DNA from: Saitoella complicata NRRL Y-17804
Taxonomy: Eukaryota > Ascomycota > Saitoellomycetes > Saitoellales > Saitoellaceae
Reading direction: 5' to 3'
DNA length: 64,000 bases
NCBI RefSeq assembly: GCF_001661265.1
Contig: NW_017567006.1
Span: 248,001 to 312,000 of the forward strand
Shown here one piece after another: positions 50,999 through 61,755 of this stretch. The position numbers and the translations under genes were made by a program. Positions within the stretch are counted from its first letter, which is position 1; every line of letters begins with the position of its first letter. The notes beneath the pieces were generated by a model. That model saw nothing but the letters and a program-made list of their open reading frames with translations, was not told the DNA's origin and did not search any database.

Positions 50999-51955
50999 TT
51001 AATATCGTCCACGACTGCCATAACCACCTCCGCCGTAGTTCCCACCGCCGTAGTTACCTCCACCGTATCCGCCCCGCCCTCCTCTGAACCCGCCTCGACC
51101 TCCGCCGCGGCCATAGCCTCCTCCGTAGTTGCCTCCGCCCCCGTAACCACCATGACCTCCTCCATTCGACTGCCCATAGTCATCCTGCACTCCCATCGGT
51201 GGTCTCCCAATATTCTTCTCCGCCAGCTCCTTCAGTCTTTTCCGCATCTGCGCGTATCCCATATGCATCTTTCCTCCAAAATGATCCGCTAATCGTCTGT
51301 CGTTGTCGAGTTTGGATAGATATGCACCGCATACGTCGCACACTTGCAGTTTTTGGTGGCCTGAGGCACCGGAGTTGTCGGATAGTTGTTTGAGTTCTTC
51401 TTCTTTCTGGGTTTTGTCGAATTTGAGGTTTTGGACTTTCGAGTATTCTTCGATTGCGCGAGAGACTTCGCCTAGTTCTCCAAGGACTTCGATCTCGGCG
51501 AGGGCTGCGGTGATAGAGGCCTCGAGGTCGGTCATGTCGCGTACCAATTGGTTGGTTCTTGCCAGTTCTTCCGGAGTCTTCTCCAATCTCCTCTGTGCCA
51601 CATCAATTCTTCGATCACATTCATTCACGTATTTGCTCAGATCCCGCTGGTAATCCCACTCGTAGCCGAAATCTCTGTTTTTCCGTGCCTCCTCGTACTC
51701 CGCCTTGTGCTTCTCGCTATGCATTCGTGGACACGGGCCCAGATCCATTTTGGTATTCGTAAACATGTCATGTGGACAATCGCCGCAAAGGAAGGAGCGA
51801 CAGACGCGTGAATCGGTGAACGGAACGCTGGCTGCTGCGTTATTGCTACCGAAGGCATCGGAGCCCATGAGTTGCTACGCGAGCGGTCAGTATGGTACCG
51901 TGAAGTGCTCCATGCATTGACCTACCTCCAGCAACTTCCTCTGTTCTGCAGCCAT
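50999..51955 (-). CDS. LUC7: U1 snRNP-associated protein Luc7
   Basis: Luc7 stabilises pairing of U1 snRNA with 5' splice sites. Two exons, 51955-51926 (30 nt) and 51874-50999 (51-nt intron), give 301 residues. The joint gives MAAEQRKLLEQLMGSDAFGS, a typical Luc7 start. The first zinc finger is CCCH-type (CRSFLCGDCPHDMF to LGPCPRMHSEKH), then coiled coil, then a C2H2 finger (QVCDVCGAYLSKLDNDRR to HFGGKMHMGY). The last 60 residues are almost only Gly, Tyr, Asn and Arg (GGYGGGGNYGGGYGRGGG), in place of the RS tail of metazoan LUC7L. The stop codon lies about 35 bp from the retroelement LTR. Confidence 0.95.
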
Positions 51956-52144
51956 TATGAGATATTTTTCTGGTGTTCAGTGTTTTGGCGGCCGCAAGTC
52001 TCGGTGCGGTACGAGCGTGGCTGGTGCTGCATCTTTTCCCTGGTGAGCATGAGTCCCTTCCCCGGATACGTCGGCGGCCGGAGCTTAATTACCGCTCACA
52101 CAAACACCGAAGAACCCATTCCTCGACCCTTGTTTTCGAGAGCA

Positions 52145-53288
52145 ATGGTTCTATTTCTTGACGGTGCAATAGCGCAATGGACTGTGGCCTTGTCTTTCAT
52201 TTTCGGTGGCTGCTGCACGAATGTCCTGGCTCTGGAGTCGCTCGTCAAGTATGTGCAGAACATCCTACTCCTCCTCGAACATCTGCTGACTTTCCAGAGG
52301 ACGTCCTGGTCTAGGGACATTGATAACATTTGCACAATTTGTCTTTGTGTCTGTCACATGCTTACTACTTCGACCCTCGCTTCTTACGGACAGAGCGATA
52401 CCGCTATCACGATGGATTTTAGCGGTTGCGCTGTTCTTCACAGTGAGTCTGCTGAACAACATGGCGTTCACGTACGTTAGCGTACCTGTGCACGTACTTT
52501 TCCGCAGTGGAGGTACGGTGGTTACGATGCTTACAGGATGGCTGTTCGCGGGGAAGAGGTATACGGTTCGGCAGGTTTTGGCAGTTGTTATTCTCTCCGC
52601 TGGTGTCGTTGCCTCGACGCTGTCCGATACAAGTTCGTCTTCCAGCAAAACACACCGAACATTGTTGGAGGTGGTTCTCGGAGTGGCTATCCTAGTGACG
52701 GCCCAGATCCTGTCTGGTCTTATGGGGTTGCACTTGGAGAAGACTTACCAAATGCACGGATCCCATTGGAGAGAGGGACTGTTCTACACGGTAAATTTTA
52801 CTACTCCGATGCGATAATCTTTCTTACGAACAGCTATTTAGCACTTTCTCGCTCTTCCGCTCTTTATCCCTTTCGCCTCTCAGATCCGTCAGCAGTTCGC
52901 TGATCTCTCAGCGTCTCCACCACTCACCTTTTCCTTCGTACCCCTTCTCAATCACATGGAAGTGACCTCATATCCTGCCATCACGTCCAAACTCCCGACA
53001 TACACCCTACCGTCAGGGGTGTTTGCACTCTTCGCCAATATCCTCACCCAGTACCTTTGCGTTCGGGGAGTGAATAAGCTCGGTGCCAGTGTTTCGGCAT
53101 TGACATTGACCATCGTTCTTAGTCTGCGAAAGTTCGTCAGTCTAGCACTCAGCGTCTGGTTGTTTGGGAACGAGGCAACTGCAGAGTTGGTTATAGGAGT
53201 TGTCCTGGTATTGGGAGGAGCAGCGTGGTACACTTACGAAAGCAGCAAAGTCGCACAGGTAAAGAAGAAGGCCGAGAAAACGGAATGA
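52145..53288 (+). CDS. Nucleotide-sugar transporter, YEA4/SLC35B type (UDP-GlcNAc)
   Basis: Ten-helix drug/metabolite-type transporter of the ER or Golgi membrane. Three exons, 52145-52248, 52298-52790 and 52842-53288, give 347 residues. The first exon has helix one and GGCCTNVLALESLVK (the NVY.LE motif of Yea4). The joint gives VKRGRPGLGTLITFAQFVFV. Then SLLNNMAFTYVSVPVHVLFR and SGGTVVTMLTGWLFAGKRYT are the SLC35B signature helices. The last exon starts HFLALPLFIPF and ends with SALTLTIVLSLRKFVSLALS and a Lys-rich tail. Yeast Yea4 carries UDP-GlcNAc for chitin synthesis; UDP-xylose or UDP-galactose cannot be excluded. Confidence 0.9.
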
Positions 53289-53530
53289 TTGGGCATCATC
53301 TGCATGATATAGCTATAGACGGAGATAGATTAATTCTCATTTTCGAATCTCTCAAGCATCGAACCCACGTCCGACGGACCGCAGCTGCCAGCCATGCACG
53401 ATGATGCAGTCACCTCAACTTTAATTGTACCCCACCGGAACCCAGAGAACCAACGAACCCTTGACATTGATCTGCTACCTCGAATCACTGTAGCTTTAAA
53501 TATTACTCGCCAACCGCAACAGCATTCAGA

Positions 53531-54989
53531 ATGGGAAACTTCCTATCGTCGTCGACTCCGCTGCCGGGATCACCAGATCCAGCGTCGAAGAGCAAACTCC
53601 AGATCTTGTTGAGAGCGAATCACCGCCAAAACTCCGTTCTTGTCGATGACAACGGCCATAACTACCTACCGCACGTTCGTAACATTCCAGACCTGTCCCT
53701 GAGCCTGCAGCAGACTAAATATGTATTACAGCACCTTGGATCGGTTTACCTCCTCGGCGCTCCTCCAGCAAGGCTCTTCCAAGTATATGATGTAGCTATC
53801 ACAAACACGCAAGAATGGAAGGATCCAGGTCTGCAATCTGTGGAGATTTCTCCTGACTGGTGGAAGGACAACATTGGAGACAAAGTGTAAGATCATTTGC
53901 GTCATAAGGGCGTTCTGCTAACCGGAAGGGCAGGTCTGCATACCAGTACTTCCATTTCTTTGGAGACGAGGTTGTGCATTGTGATTACGACTGGAAGGCG
54001 GTAGTGAAAGACTATTTATTAAAGGATAATTGTTTCCTGTTGAAGTCTTTGATTGAAGGAGGTAAGATCACGCCCTCCAAAATACCTTCTACGTCCTTGT
54101 GCACCTGCTGATCCTGTGTTTCGCAGAATGTCATCCCCTAATCCATCTAGGGGTATTCAGATCACCTTCACTTTTACAGGATGCGGCTTGGCTGACAGCG
54201 AGTATAGTATGCTTTCGAACTCGACTCCTTCGAGGTTGCGGTGGAGGCCCTCACCCTGGCCGCTGTCTGCGTAAACTTCATCCAGCCAGTGTTCTCCGTT
54301 GAAATGGAGCGATATCAAGAACCAGAAGAGGCATACCTACCAGCCATGGACGTTCTGAAAGCAATTGGTCAGGATCAGAGGTTTAATGGACTGTTTGAGA
54401 AACCTGACCAGGAGAATTTGAAGTTGCTGCTGGAGGAGTTCCTTGAGCTCATGCTGGAGCACTATCGAGACTGGGATTGGACGAAGAGTAAGACCTCCCT
54501 TAAAATCTTCAGCATATATAGGCTAACTACAGGGCGACAGCTTCTCTGGAAGGACTCTTCGACATTGCAGTTCATTTGTATGCCGGCACGCACTCCAGCA
54601 CAGACTTTGCTCCCAAGTTCAACCTTTCCATGCTCCAGATGGTTACTGCAGCCCACGCAACACGCATCTGCTCCACAATGCTCCCATCAAACACCCTCCC
54701 CCTCTTAATCCGCGAACTATTCTTCGCAATGTGTCTCCATTACATCACTCAGCTTCGTCCTGCTTTCCATGACGATGTCTTTGAGAAATACGATACAGAA
54801 GGGAGGGGGTGGGAGGAGGTGTATAAGTCTGCAGTTAATGGAGAGGGAAGCAAGGATGCGCATTTTGTGCAGGTGGTAAGGGCATTGAGGGATGCTGAGC
54901 AGGTTTATGGCGCGAAGGGTGGGTTTTATCTGAAGGCGGCGTTGATGACTGTGGATCATGCGAATAAGGAGAATTCGTGTACGGTTTAG
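53531..54989 (+). CDS. AflY/questin oxidase-like protein (DUF4243); last joint unresolved
   Basis: Family of fungal Baeyer-Villiger-type oxygenases including aflatoxin AflY and questin oxidase. Exons 53531-53886, 53934-54061, 54127-54152 and 54208-54487 join well and give HVRNIPDLSLSLQQTKYVLQ, YQYFHFFGDEVVHCDYDWKA, then ECHPLIHLGYAFELDSFEVA across two joints, a family hallmark. RFNGLFEKPDQENLKLLLEE follows. The last exon, from about 54533, encodes ATASLEGLFDIAVHLYAGTH, TAAHATRI and the end GGFYLKAALMTVDHANKE. The consensus donor at 54488 and acceptor at 54532 leave it one base out of phase, so either the splice is unusual, a base is missing or added, or the gene is decaying. No biosynthetic cluster genes surround it. 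Confidence 0.78.
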
Positions 54990-55236
54990 CAATTGTGATC
55001 AGAGTTGCAGTGACCGTCGCTGGGTGCGCGGAGGTTGCCTCTGGTGGGAAACACGACCGCGATCTGTTAACCAACATGGAATCGACGTGGGAGATTTGTA
55101 TTGATGATGCGCAAGACTGGGTCCGTTTCACTGTGCGCTTGGAGACTCGTGGGAAAATATGATTCATCACACTCAAGATGCATTGATGTTCATAAATGCG
55201 ATAATTTTGTCCGTCCTCTCGTCTCAATGCACCTGA

Positions 55237-56160
55237 TTAACGTCCCCAGCGCATCTCCGCTCCAGCAAACTTATGCAATGCCTTCAAGAACACCGTATAC
55301 GACACACCCTCATTATCCTCCAAATGGAAGATCTCAGTGAGCCTGATTTGCCACGGTGGGAAGCCCTGGAGGAAAACCCGAGGTGTGAAGAGGATCAGAA
55401 GGTCGGGCTCGCCCATAACGGACGCTGTATGTCGCACGTTAGCATGATATAGTGGGTTTCGGCAAAGGAAGGAACGAACCTTTCATCTCCTGGTCAATCA
55501 AGTCGACACTGACATCTTCGCTGTTGAACTTTCCTCCCTGCGCCAAATCACTCAAAGCGCGTGTAAAGTCAACGATGCTTTCCCGGCCGTCATCCTGTGC
55601 GACGAAGTTGATTTCGAGATCGACTTCCTCCTCGTCATGAACAGCATCGCCATTCGGTGGTAGAGAGGGTGCATTAGGGGAATGAGGCGAAGTGATCCGG
55701 AAGGTTGGTCGAGTTGAACCAAAGTAGGTGTGTAGGCGCTCAGAGACAGCGCGATGGGCCGGGGTTTCATAGTTCTTCAGCATTCCTGATACTCCATGTA
55801 AGCGAAGTTGGCGAAGCAATTTATAATTCACATACCGGTCTTCTGGTAAACAGTCAACGTGGCAACACCAACGCTCGCGCACCAACAGCTCAGATCCGCA
55901 ACCTCGTCAATCAACTTCTCCACGCCACCCTCCTTTTTTCCTTTCGACTCAAGGATTACTGCCACATGATCAGGTAACTTTTTGAGTAATGCAACATCTT
56001 TTCTGATGTTTGCTGGTGTCCGGTGGTGGTAATTGAGAATGGAGGCAATGCGAAGCCGGGTGATGTTGTAGGTCGAGCGGACGGAAGTGTAGAAGGCGTA
56101 TATGGTGTGAATGATGGTAAGGATCAGGCCATAGACTGTCCTGAAGATGAGATCGGCCAT
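55237..56160 (-). CDS. NUS1: Dehydrodolichyl diphosphate synthase complex subunit Nus1
   Basis: Non-catalytic cis-prenyltransferase subunit that pairs with Rer2/Srt1 to make dolichol precursors at the ER. Three exons, 56160-55836, 55785-55480 and 55424-55237, give 272 residues. The N-terminal helix FRTVYGLILTIIHTIYAFYT anchors it. LKKLPDHVAVIL and VADLSCWCASVGVATLTVYQ match Nus1. The joint gives KTGMLKNYETPAHRAVSERL, then YFGSTRPTFRI, EINFVAQDDGRESIVDFTRA, and EPDLLILFTPRVFLQGFPPW with QIRLTEIF. The C-terminus EMRWGR retains the R.GR-like end needed for cis-prenyltransferase activity in NgBR-type subunits. It is divergent from SEC10, 136 bp between starts. Confidence 0.94.
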
Positions 56161-56296
56161 TGCGAACACCGCGCCGTGCAACTGGGGCTCGCGGATTACT
56201 GCGCACGTCTCGGCGGGGAGCACGTGCACCCCGCGTCATGGACACCGCACGTAAACACCAGCTGGACAGTGAAGGGGCAGCATTCAGTCGAGGAGG

Positions 56297-58837
56297 ATGG
56301 ACGGTTACGATTTGGATCCAGAGACAAAGGAGCTGCTGACAATCGATAACCTAAGGGGAAAGTTCACGTCAAAAGAGTTCTTGGAGAGACTATGCCATAA
56401 CAACATCGAAGCAACCAAGCAGAATCATGGAGTTTTCGACCCGGTTCCTTACATTCGGACATTTGAAGCTGCTCTTGACCGTTTGAAGTTGATCAAGGAG
56501 GATGTTACAAATCGAGAAGATGATTTACGACGGGATATGCAACAAACGGAGCGCGTTCATGCCAAAAAGACACGACAATTGAATACGAATTTCGAAAATG
56601 TAATATCATCTTTTCAGGGTCTGGAGTTGCGGATAAGTGAGGTAGGAACGACAGCGATCAGGATTGGAGAGCAATTGGAGCAACTGGACAAACAGCAGAA
56701 GAGAGCGATTGAGGCACGGCTATTGATCGAATGCTATACCGAATTCAGCCGACCTGAAGGCACATCACCACAACTAGAAAACCTGATGAACTCCGGTAAC
56801 CCAGCCGATATTCTTCGAGTTGCTGTCATCACTCGCAGACTTACGTCCGTTTCGAAAGACATCGACCTGCCAAATGCCGCCAAGACACGTGCCGCTATTG
56901 AAGCATACATTGAGCAGTTTGAACGACGCATCTTGAAGCACTTCGACCGCGCATACAGGGAGAATAAACTGGATGAAATGGCCGATGCTGCGAAGGTCTT
57001 AACGGAATTCAATGGAGGAGCAAGTGTGGTACAAGCCTTCGTCAACCAACATGAATTCTTCATCATGCGCGAAAGGCTTGAGGGAGGAGATGTTCTCGGT
57101 AACGACGCAATATGGCAACGTCTGCCAGACCCAGATGCCGAGAACGTCAAGACGGAACCGAGCTTGTTGAGGTTGTATGATGAGGTTCGCATGACCGTCG
57201 AGCAGGAGATACAGACTATTCGGACGGTGTTCCCGGTTCCGGAAAACGTGATCCAAGTGTTCCTACAGCGTGTTTTTGCACAGTCGATTCAACAACGATT
57301 AGAGGAGCTCATGGACTTTGCGGAGCGGAATTCGACGTTGGCATATCTTCGCTGCCTTCAATCAAGCAGAACAGCAACAATCTCGCTCGTTGACGACATC
57401 AAGGAATTCGACACATCCTCCGCATCGCTTTCCGTAGTAGACCACTCTGCATCTGCAGTTTCCCTTGTTCTCGATCAAAACCTTGAAGACCTCTTCGTGC
57501 CATACTTGGAAGGCAACAGGTACATCGAAAGAGAAAAGAAGAGCTTGGAAGAACTGTTTGCCAGTTTCCTCTGGAAGTTCAACCAGTGGCATACGGCGCG
57601 CAAGCAGACGAAGAACCCGACGATGTTTGATCGTGTCGTCAACCAGATTTCATCTGCTGCGTCTTCGGTAAGACAGACGGAGATGGAGCCCCCTGAGCGA
57701 AGTGCGACTCCAAGTGGCGATGGACGTGGAGCGTCCTTACGTCGTCTTGCTGGTACGCTGCAGCGAAGCCACAGTTCAAAGAGCCTCCATCAACGCGACA
57801 GTTCGGTCGATGGGGCTCATCAAGGTTTAGGAATGGAGCCGACAGAGGCAGATGGACTACTCTCCATCGATGCAGCAAAGCGGATGATAAAATGGCATGC
57901 AGAGTCCATTGGTCGAACAGTGGAGTTAAGTTCAAGTTTGGAAACGGCCAAGGATGCAAGAACACTACTGAGTGTGTTGATGGAATACGTCGGCAAGGCT
58001 TACGTGGAAACAGCCTTGGATGCGGCTTTGAGTGAAGCGAATGCGCAGGACACACGCTCTGAGCCAAGGCTCCAGTACTTACAGACGATTCGTATCGCGA
58101 CGTCGATTTTGCAGCTTTTGCGTTCGTACATCGATACGGCGCTCATTCCGCTCGCTGCTTCGTCATTCACACTTCGCAGAGAGATGGCGAACTATACCAA
58201 CAACAATATCGCGCTTTTGGAGAACAAGATCAACAACTTGGTCCAGAAGACGATCGATATCATCTTGGCTTGGGTCAATGCTCTTCTCGCACGGCAAAAG
58301 AAGACAGATTTCCGGCCTAAGGAAGACGAAGCCAGTATCTCGACCCTACAGACTGCGCCGTGTTTGGCCGTCGTTGACTTCTTGTCCAAAGTTCACAAGC
58401 AAGCAACGAAAGCTTTGGACGGCGAAAACTTTCATCAGTTCCTGTTGCAAACGGGACTGAGCTTCCAAGCAGCACTTCTCGATCATTTCAAGAAGTTTCA
58501 GGTCACAGCCACTGGTGGCATCAGTTTGACGAAAGATCTTACGCTATATGAGGAGGCAGTTGGGGCATGGCGAGTGCAGGAACTTCGCGACGGTAACGAG
58601 TTCTTGCATGAATTGGGCAACATCTTCATCGTTCGTCCGGAGATCCTCCGTTCGCTGCTCAGGGAGGGCACACTTGCTCGAATCAAGCCGCACCTCCTGT
58701 TGCCATACCTACAATGCCGTGCAGATTTCAAGACTGCGAACATTGATAGGATGGTGACGGGCGCTGAGGAGAAAAAAGATGAGGGTATAGGGTTTAGAAA
58801 GGGCATGGAGAGGATGTCGGCGTATGCGTATTATTAG
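56297..58837 (+). CDS. SEC10: Exocyst complex component Sec10
   Basis: Subunit of the octameric exocyst that tethers secretory vesicles at the plasma membrane. 846 residues, single exon, a usual length. The N-terminus has NLRGKFTSKEFLERLCHNNI and a coiled coil (REDDLRRDMQQTERVHAKKT). The segment FENVISSFQGLELRISEVGT is the most conserved Sec10 block, followed by ARLLIECYTEFSRPEG and FERRILKHFDRAYRENKLDE. A Ser/Arg-rich insert lies near residues 470-520. The C-terminal helical bundle has NEFLHELGNIFIVRPEILRS and LLPYLQCRADFKTANIDRMV. The ATG is the first after the divergent NUS1 promoter. Confidence 0.95.
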   Translation: MDGYDLDPETKELLTIDNLRGKFTSKEFLERLCHNNIEATKQNHGVFDPVPYIRTFEAALDRLKLIKEDVTNREDDLRRDMQQTERVHAKKTRQLNTNFENVISSFQGLELRISEVGTTAIRIGEQLEQLDKQQKRAIEARLLIECYTEFSRPEGTSPQLENLMNSGNPADILRVAVITRRLTSVSKDIDLPNAAKTRAAIEAYIEQFERRILKHFDRAYRENKLDEMADAAKVLTEFNGGASVVQAFVNQHEFFIMRERLEGGDVLGNDAIWQRLPDPDAENVKTEPSLLRLYDEVRMTVEQEIQTIRTVFPVPENVIQVFLQRVFAQSIQQRLEELMDFAERNSTLAYLRCLQSSRTATISLVDDIKEFDTSSASLSVVDHSASAVSLVLDQNLEDLFVPYLEGNRYIEREKKSLEELFASFLWKFNQWHTARKQTKNPTMFDRVVNQISSAASSVRQTEMEPPERSATPSGDGRGASLRRLAGTLQRSHSSKSLHQRDSSVDGAHQGLGMEPTEADGLLSIDAAKRMIKWHAESIGRTVELSSSLETAKDARTLLSVLMEYVGKAYVETALDAALSEANAQDTRSEPRLQYLQTIRIATSILQLLRSYIDTALIPLAASSFTLRREMANYTNNNIALLENKINNLVQKTIDIILAWVNALLARQKKTDFRPKEDEASISTLQTAPCLAVVDFLSKVHKQATKALDGENFHQFLLQTGLSFQAALLDHFKKFQVTATGGISLTKDLTLYEEAVGAWRVQELRDGNEFLHELGNIFIVRPEILRSLLREGTLARIKPHLLLPYLQCRADFKTANIDRMVTGAEEKKDEGIGFRKGMERMSAYAYY

Positions 58838-59026
58838 ATATGATTCCGCTGGGATGTAGTTCTTTTTGGATATCGGCGTTCTGTTTGCAACTTCCAGTTC
58901 TACTCGACTGGATGAATGCTCAACTCCTGAAAGTACTCTATCACCCCTCCGTCCTCGTACTTTAAGGAAAATCACCACACCACTTCCACTCCGCACAATC
59001 CGTGTTAAGAAAACCAATAAAGAACA

Positions 59027-60378
59027 TCACAAAACCTTCCTGTGTTCGGGCTTGTGCGATGTTTCGAAGTCGACGTGAACATAGGCTCGCTCCACATCAG
59101 GAAGCAACTCCAACTTCTCCTGCAATGACTCGGCAACATCATGACTCTCACGCAATGAGACTGCTGGGTCCATGACAATATCAACCTCGACGACAAGCTT
59201 GGGTCCAGCGTGGTAAGCACGGCAAGTATCGACCTGAAGGACCGAGGGGTCGTGCGTCATGGCGTTGTACGTGACGAGCTGGAGGAATTGGGGATCGGCG
59301 GAGATGCCGATGAGAAGCTGCATCTCGTGATATGCAGTGTACATCCACAACCCCAGCACGAGAACGGAGATAATAATGGCGCCGGTCGGGTCGAGCCACC
59401 AAACGATCTTCGAACCAGCGATGGAGGTGAAGAGACCAAAGCCGTTGACGAAGAGGTCATTGCGGTGGTCTTCCCAAAGAATTCGAACCTGCGAGTACTG
59501 TCTGAATCCGAAACAGTACAAGAAGAGAGTGAACTTAGTCGCAAACGCAATGGCAACAGCGATAATGGAAGGGACGTGAAGATCTTCGGTTGCGCCATCG
59601 CCACCTTCAACGAGAGCACGGATTGACTCAACAATGATGACGAGAGAGACGGCGGACATGATGAAGCAGAAGGTCACATTACCCACTGTCTCCATACGTG
59701 CAGTGCCTGAAGGCCATTTTGAGTTTGAGGCCTTGCTTGCAGTTCGGTGAGCGAGGAGGAGAGTCAGATTACTGAGGGGATCGAAGATAGCATCAGCCAT
59801 GGTGGCGATAAGCGATAGAGAACCGGAAGCAGCACCAGCATACACCTGGAGGATTGCCAGAATGATGTTGGCGATGAAGGAACCACGAATAGCAATCTGA
59901 ACCTGTGAGACAAAGAGTCATAAGCATTCACCCACGGTCACGACGGCATGGATCCGACTACCTTGAGCAAATCATTATCCATTTCAGTGTCCGCATCTTT
60001 TCTATGTTCCTCGATTGGTTTCAACAGCGCATGGATGTTCTCGTTTTGTTGCTTGTAGAACTTCTTTACGGCTGCAGAGAGCTTACTCTGATCGCCACGC
60101 TGCTGTTCACGTCCAGTAATGCAGCTTCTGGATGATTTAAACCGCGTCTCCAGTTGCTCGTCCGAAATAAGCCTATCCTGCAACAGCAAAGGGTCTTTCA
60201 ATCGTTTGCCAATTGCTCCAAGCTCGATATCGCTCTTCATAACACCTTCAATAGGGCTCATGGTACCCGATCCGCCAGGTGTACCGTGGTGGTGAACGAC
60301 ACGCGGACGGAGGTTATGCTTGTCAAGCTCGTCCAGAAGGTTGGCGGATGCCAAATTGATAGCATCTGTCGTAATCAT
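59027..60378 (-). CDS. Cation diffusion facilitator transporter, Mn-type (DxxxD)
   Basis: Metal/proton antiporter of an internal membrane. Two main exons, 60378-59962 and 59902-59027 (59-nt intron), give 430 residues. The first is cytosolic, with SPIEGVMKSDIELGAIGKRL and AVKKFYKQQNENIHALLKP. The joint gives LLKVQIAIRGSFIANIILAI. Helix two has TMADAIFDPLSN and helix five WEDHRNDLFVNGFG; both metal sites read DxxxD (DAIFD, DHRND), the mark of the Mn-CDF group, where Zn-CDFs have HxxxD. The C-terminal domain (VEVDIVMDPAVSLRESHDVA, VERAYVHVDFETSHKPEH) is the cytosolic dimerisation fold. The start is uncertain: a gtaagt intron just upstream of the chosen ATG may link one or two further 5' exons reaching about 60620. 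Confidence 0.9.
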
Positions 60379-60620
60379 TTTGCAAGTGCTTGTCCCCTTA
60401 CGAGTGTGTTGGTGGGTACTTACAGTTGAGGACTGAGCTGGATTTCTTGTCGGCAGCGGTGCTGGCTGCCTCCGGATCCGCTTGAAACCTGCAGCATGAA
60501 ACAACCTGATTATTAGACGGCTCACGTTGGATATATAGACAACTGGATGATTGAAAAATTACGAATCGTTTTGTGAATTACCCGCTATAGTACATCTTCC
60601 ATCGTTTATCCTTCATTAAC

Positions 60621-61440
60621 TTACTGCTTGCCGGAGACAATCTCTGTAGACGCTGTTAGCCATGCTGTTCATTCGGGATATTTATAACCAGATGTAAACT
60701 TACTCTCAACCTCAGCAACGCTCTGAGCCAACAACTGCTGCTGGAACTTGGGGTTACCGAGCTCCTTCTGGATCTTAGCAATGATGCTGTCCGCCAACTG
60801 CCTCTGCTCACGCTGACGAACGGAAGTCTCGTAACGAACCCAAGAGTCAAGAACGGACTTGGCCTCGGAAGCGAAAGCAACCCTCTGCTCGAGCTCGAAA
60901 GCCTTAGCCTCCAACTGAGCGGTCTCCTTGGAAACAGCGAAGAGACCCTTGGTGGACTCAACGACGTCCTTCATGTTGCCGACGGACTCGATGCGCTCAC
61001 GGACGGCGTTGACGTGCTCCTCGCGGGCAGCAACGAGAACGCTCTTGATGCGGTTGATCTTCTCCTGGGCCCACTCAGAGTAAGCGGGGCCACCGAGCTT
61101 AGCGATCATAGCAATGGATCCGAGGAAGGAGATGGCGACAACAGTCTCCTCGTTGACGACGTAGAACTCGTTGGAGACGAGGAGGGCGGAGACAGCGGTA
61201 GCGGCAGTCAAAATACCGGTCTTGCTGAGGATGGAGTTTCCGGGGAGGGCATCGATAATGGCAGCAGCCTGCTTGGAGGGCTCAGGGCGAGCGGGGGTAG
61301 AGTTGTGACGGACAGCAGTGGCAGCGACGCGAGCGACCGCGGGGCGAGCGAGCATGCCTATCCAATGTTAGCAAAAAGAGCATATACTGACACAGGAATA
61401 TCTTACCTGGAAGGCGCTGAGTGGTGAGTCGGAGAGCCAT
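60621..61440 (-). CDS. ATP4: Mitochondrial ATP synthase subunit 4 (subunit b)
   Basis: Peripheral stalk subunit of F1Fo ATP synthase in the inner membrane. Three exons, 61440-61407 (34 nt), 61357-60704 and 60643-60621 (23 nt), give 236 residues. The first joint gives MALRLTTQRLPGMLARPAVA, an Arg-rich presequence. Mature features: ALPGNSILSKTGILTAATAV and NEFYVVNEETVVAISFLGSI (two membrane helices, with the conserved SKTG and NEE), then a long helix (QEKINRIKSVLVAAREEHVN). The last tiny exon supplies the end VEKIVSGKQ. Codon bias is strong, as in P0. Confidence 0.95.
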
Positions 61441-61755
61441 CCTGTAACCACGCACAATCAGCTTCCGCCCATAAATCGAGACATAAAGATCAAGATCCGC
61501 ATAATTGAACGTCACACACACCGTACCGAACGTCCAGCAGTCCTGATCCTCTTGCAATCGTACCTTTTCTTTTGGGTATGTTGAGATCACTTTTGCTGCA
61601 GCTGGCGATGATGTGCAGCCTCACCTCCGGTTGCCCCGACCTACGAGTGTTTGCCTCAGGGTACTAAATCACGGGACCTCAATATTTTGGAGAGGCAATC
61701 CCGAAAAGTCCTCGAAATATTCGCACGACTTTTGCTATATCTACGGAATAAGAAA

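Noticed and set aside
53340-53375. GGTTCGA-type tRNA B-box look-alike on the minus strand
   Set aside because: The flanking bases cannot form a T stem and no acceptor or anticodon stem is found nearby.
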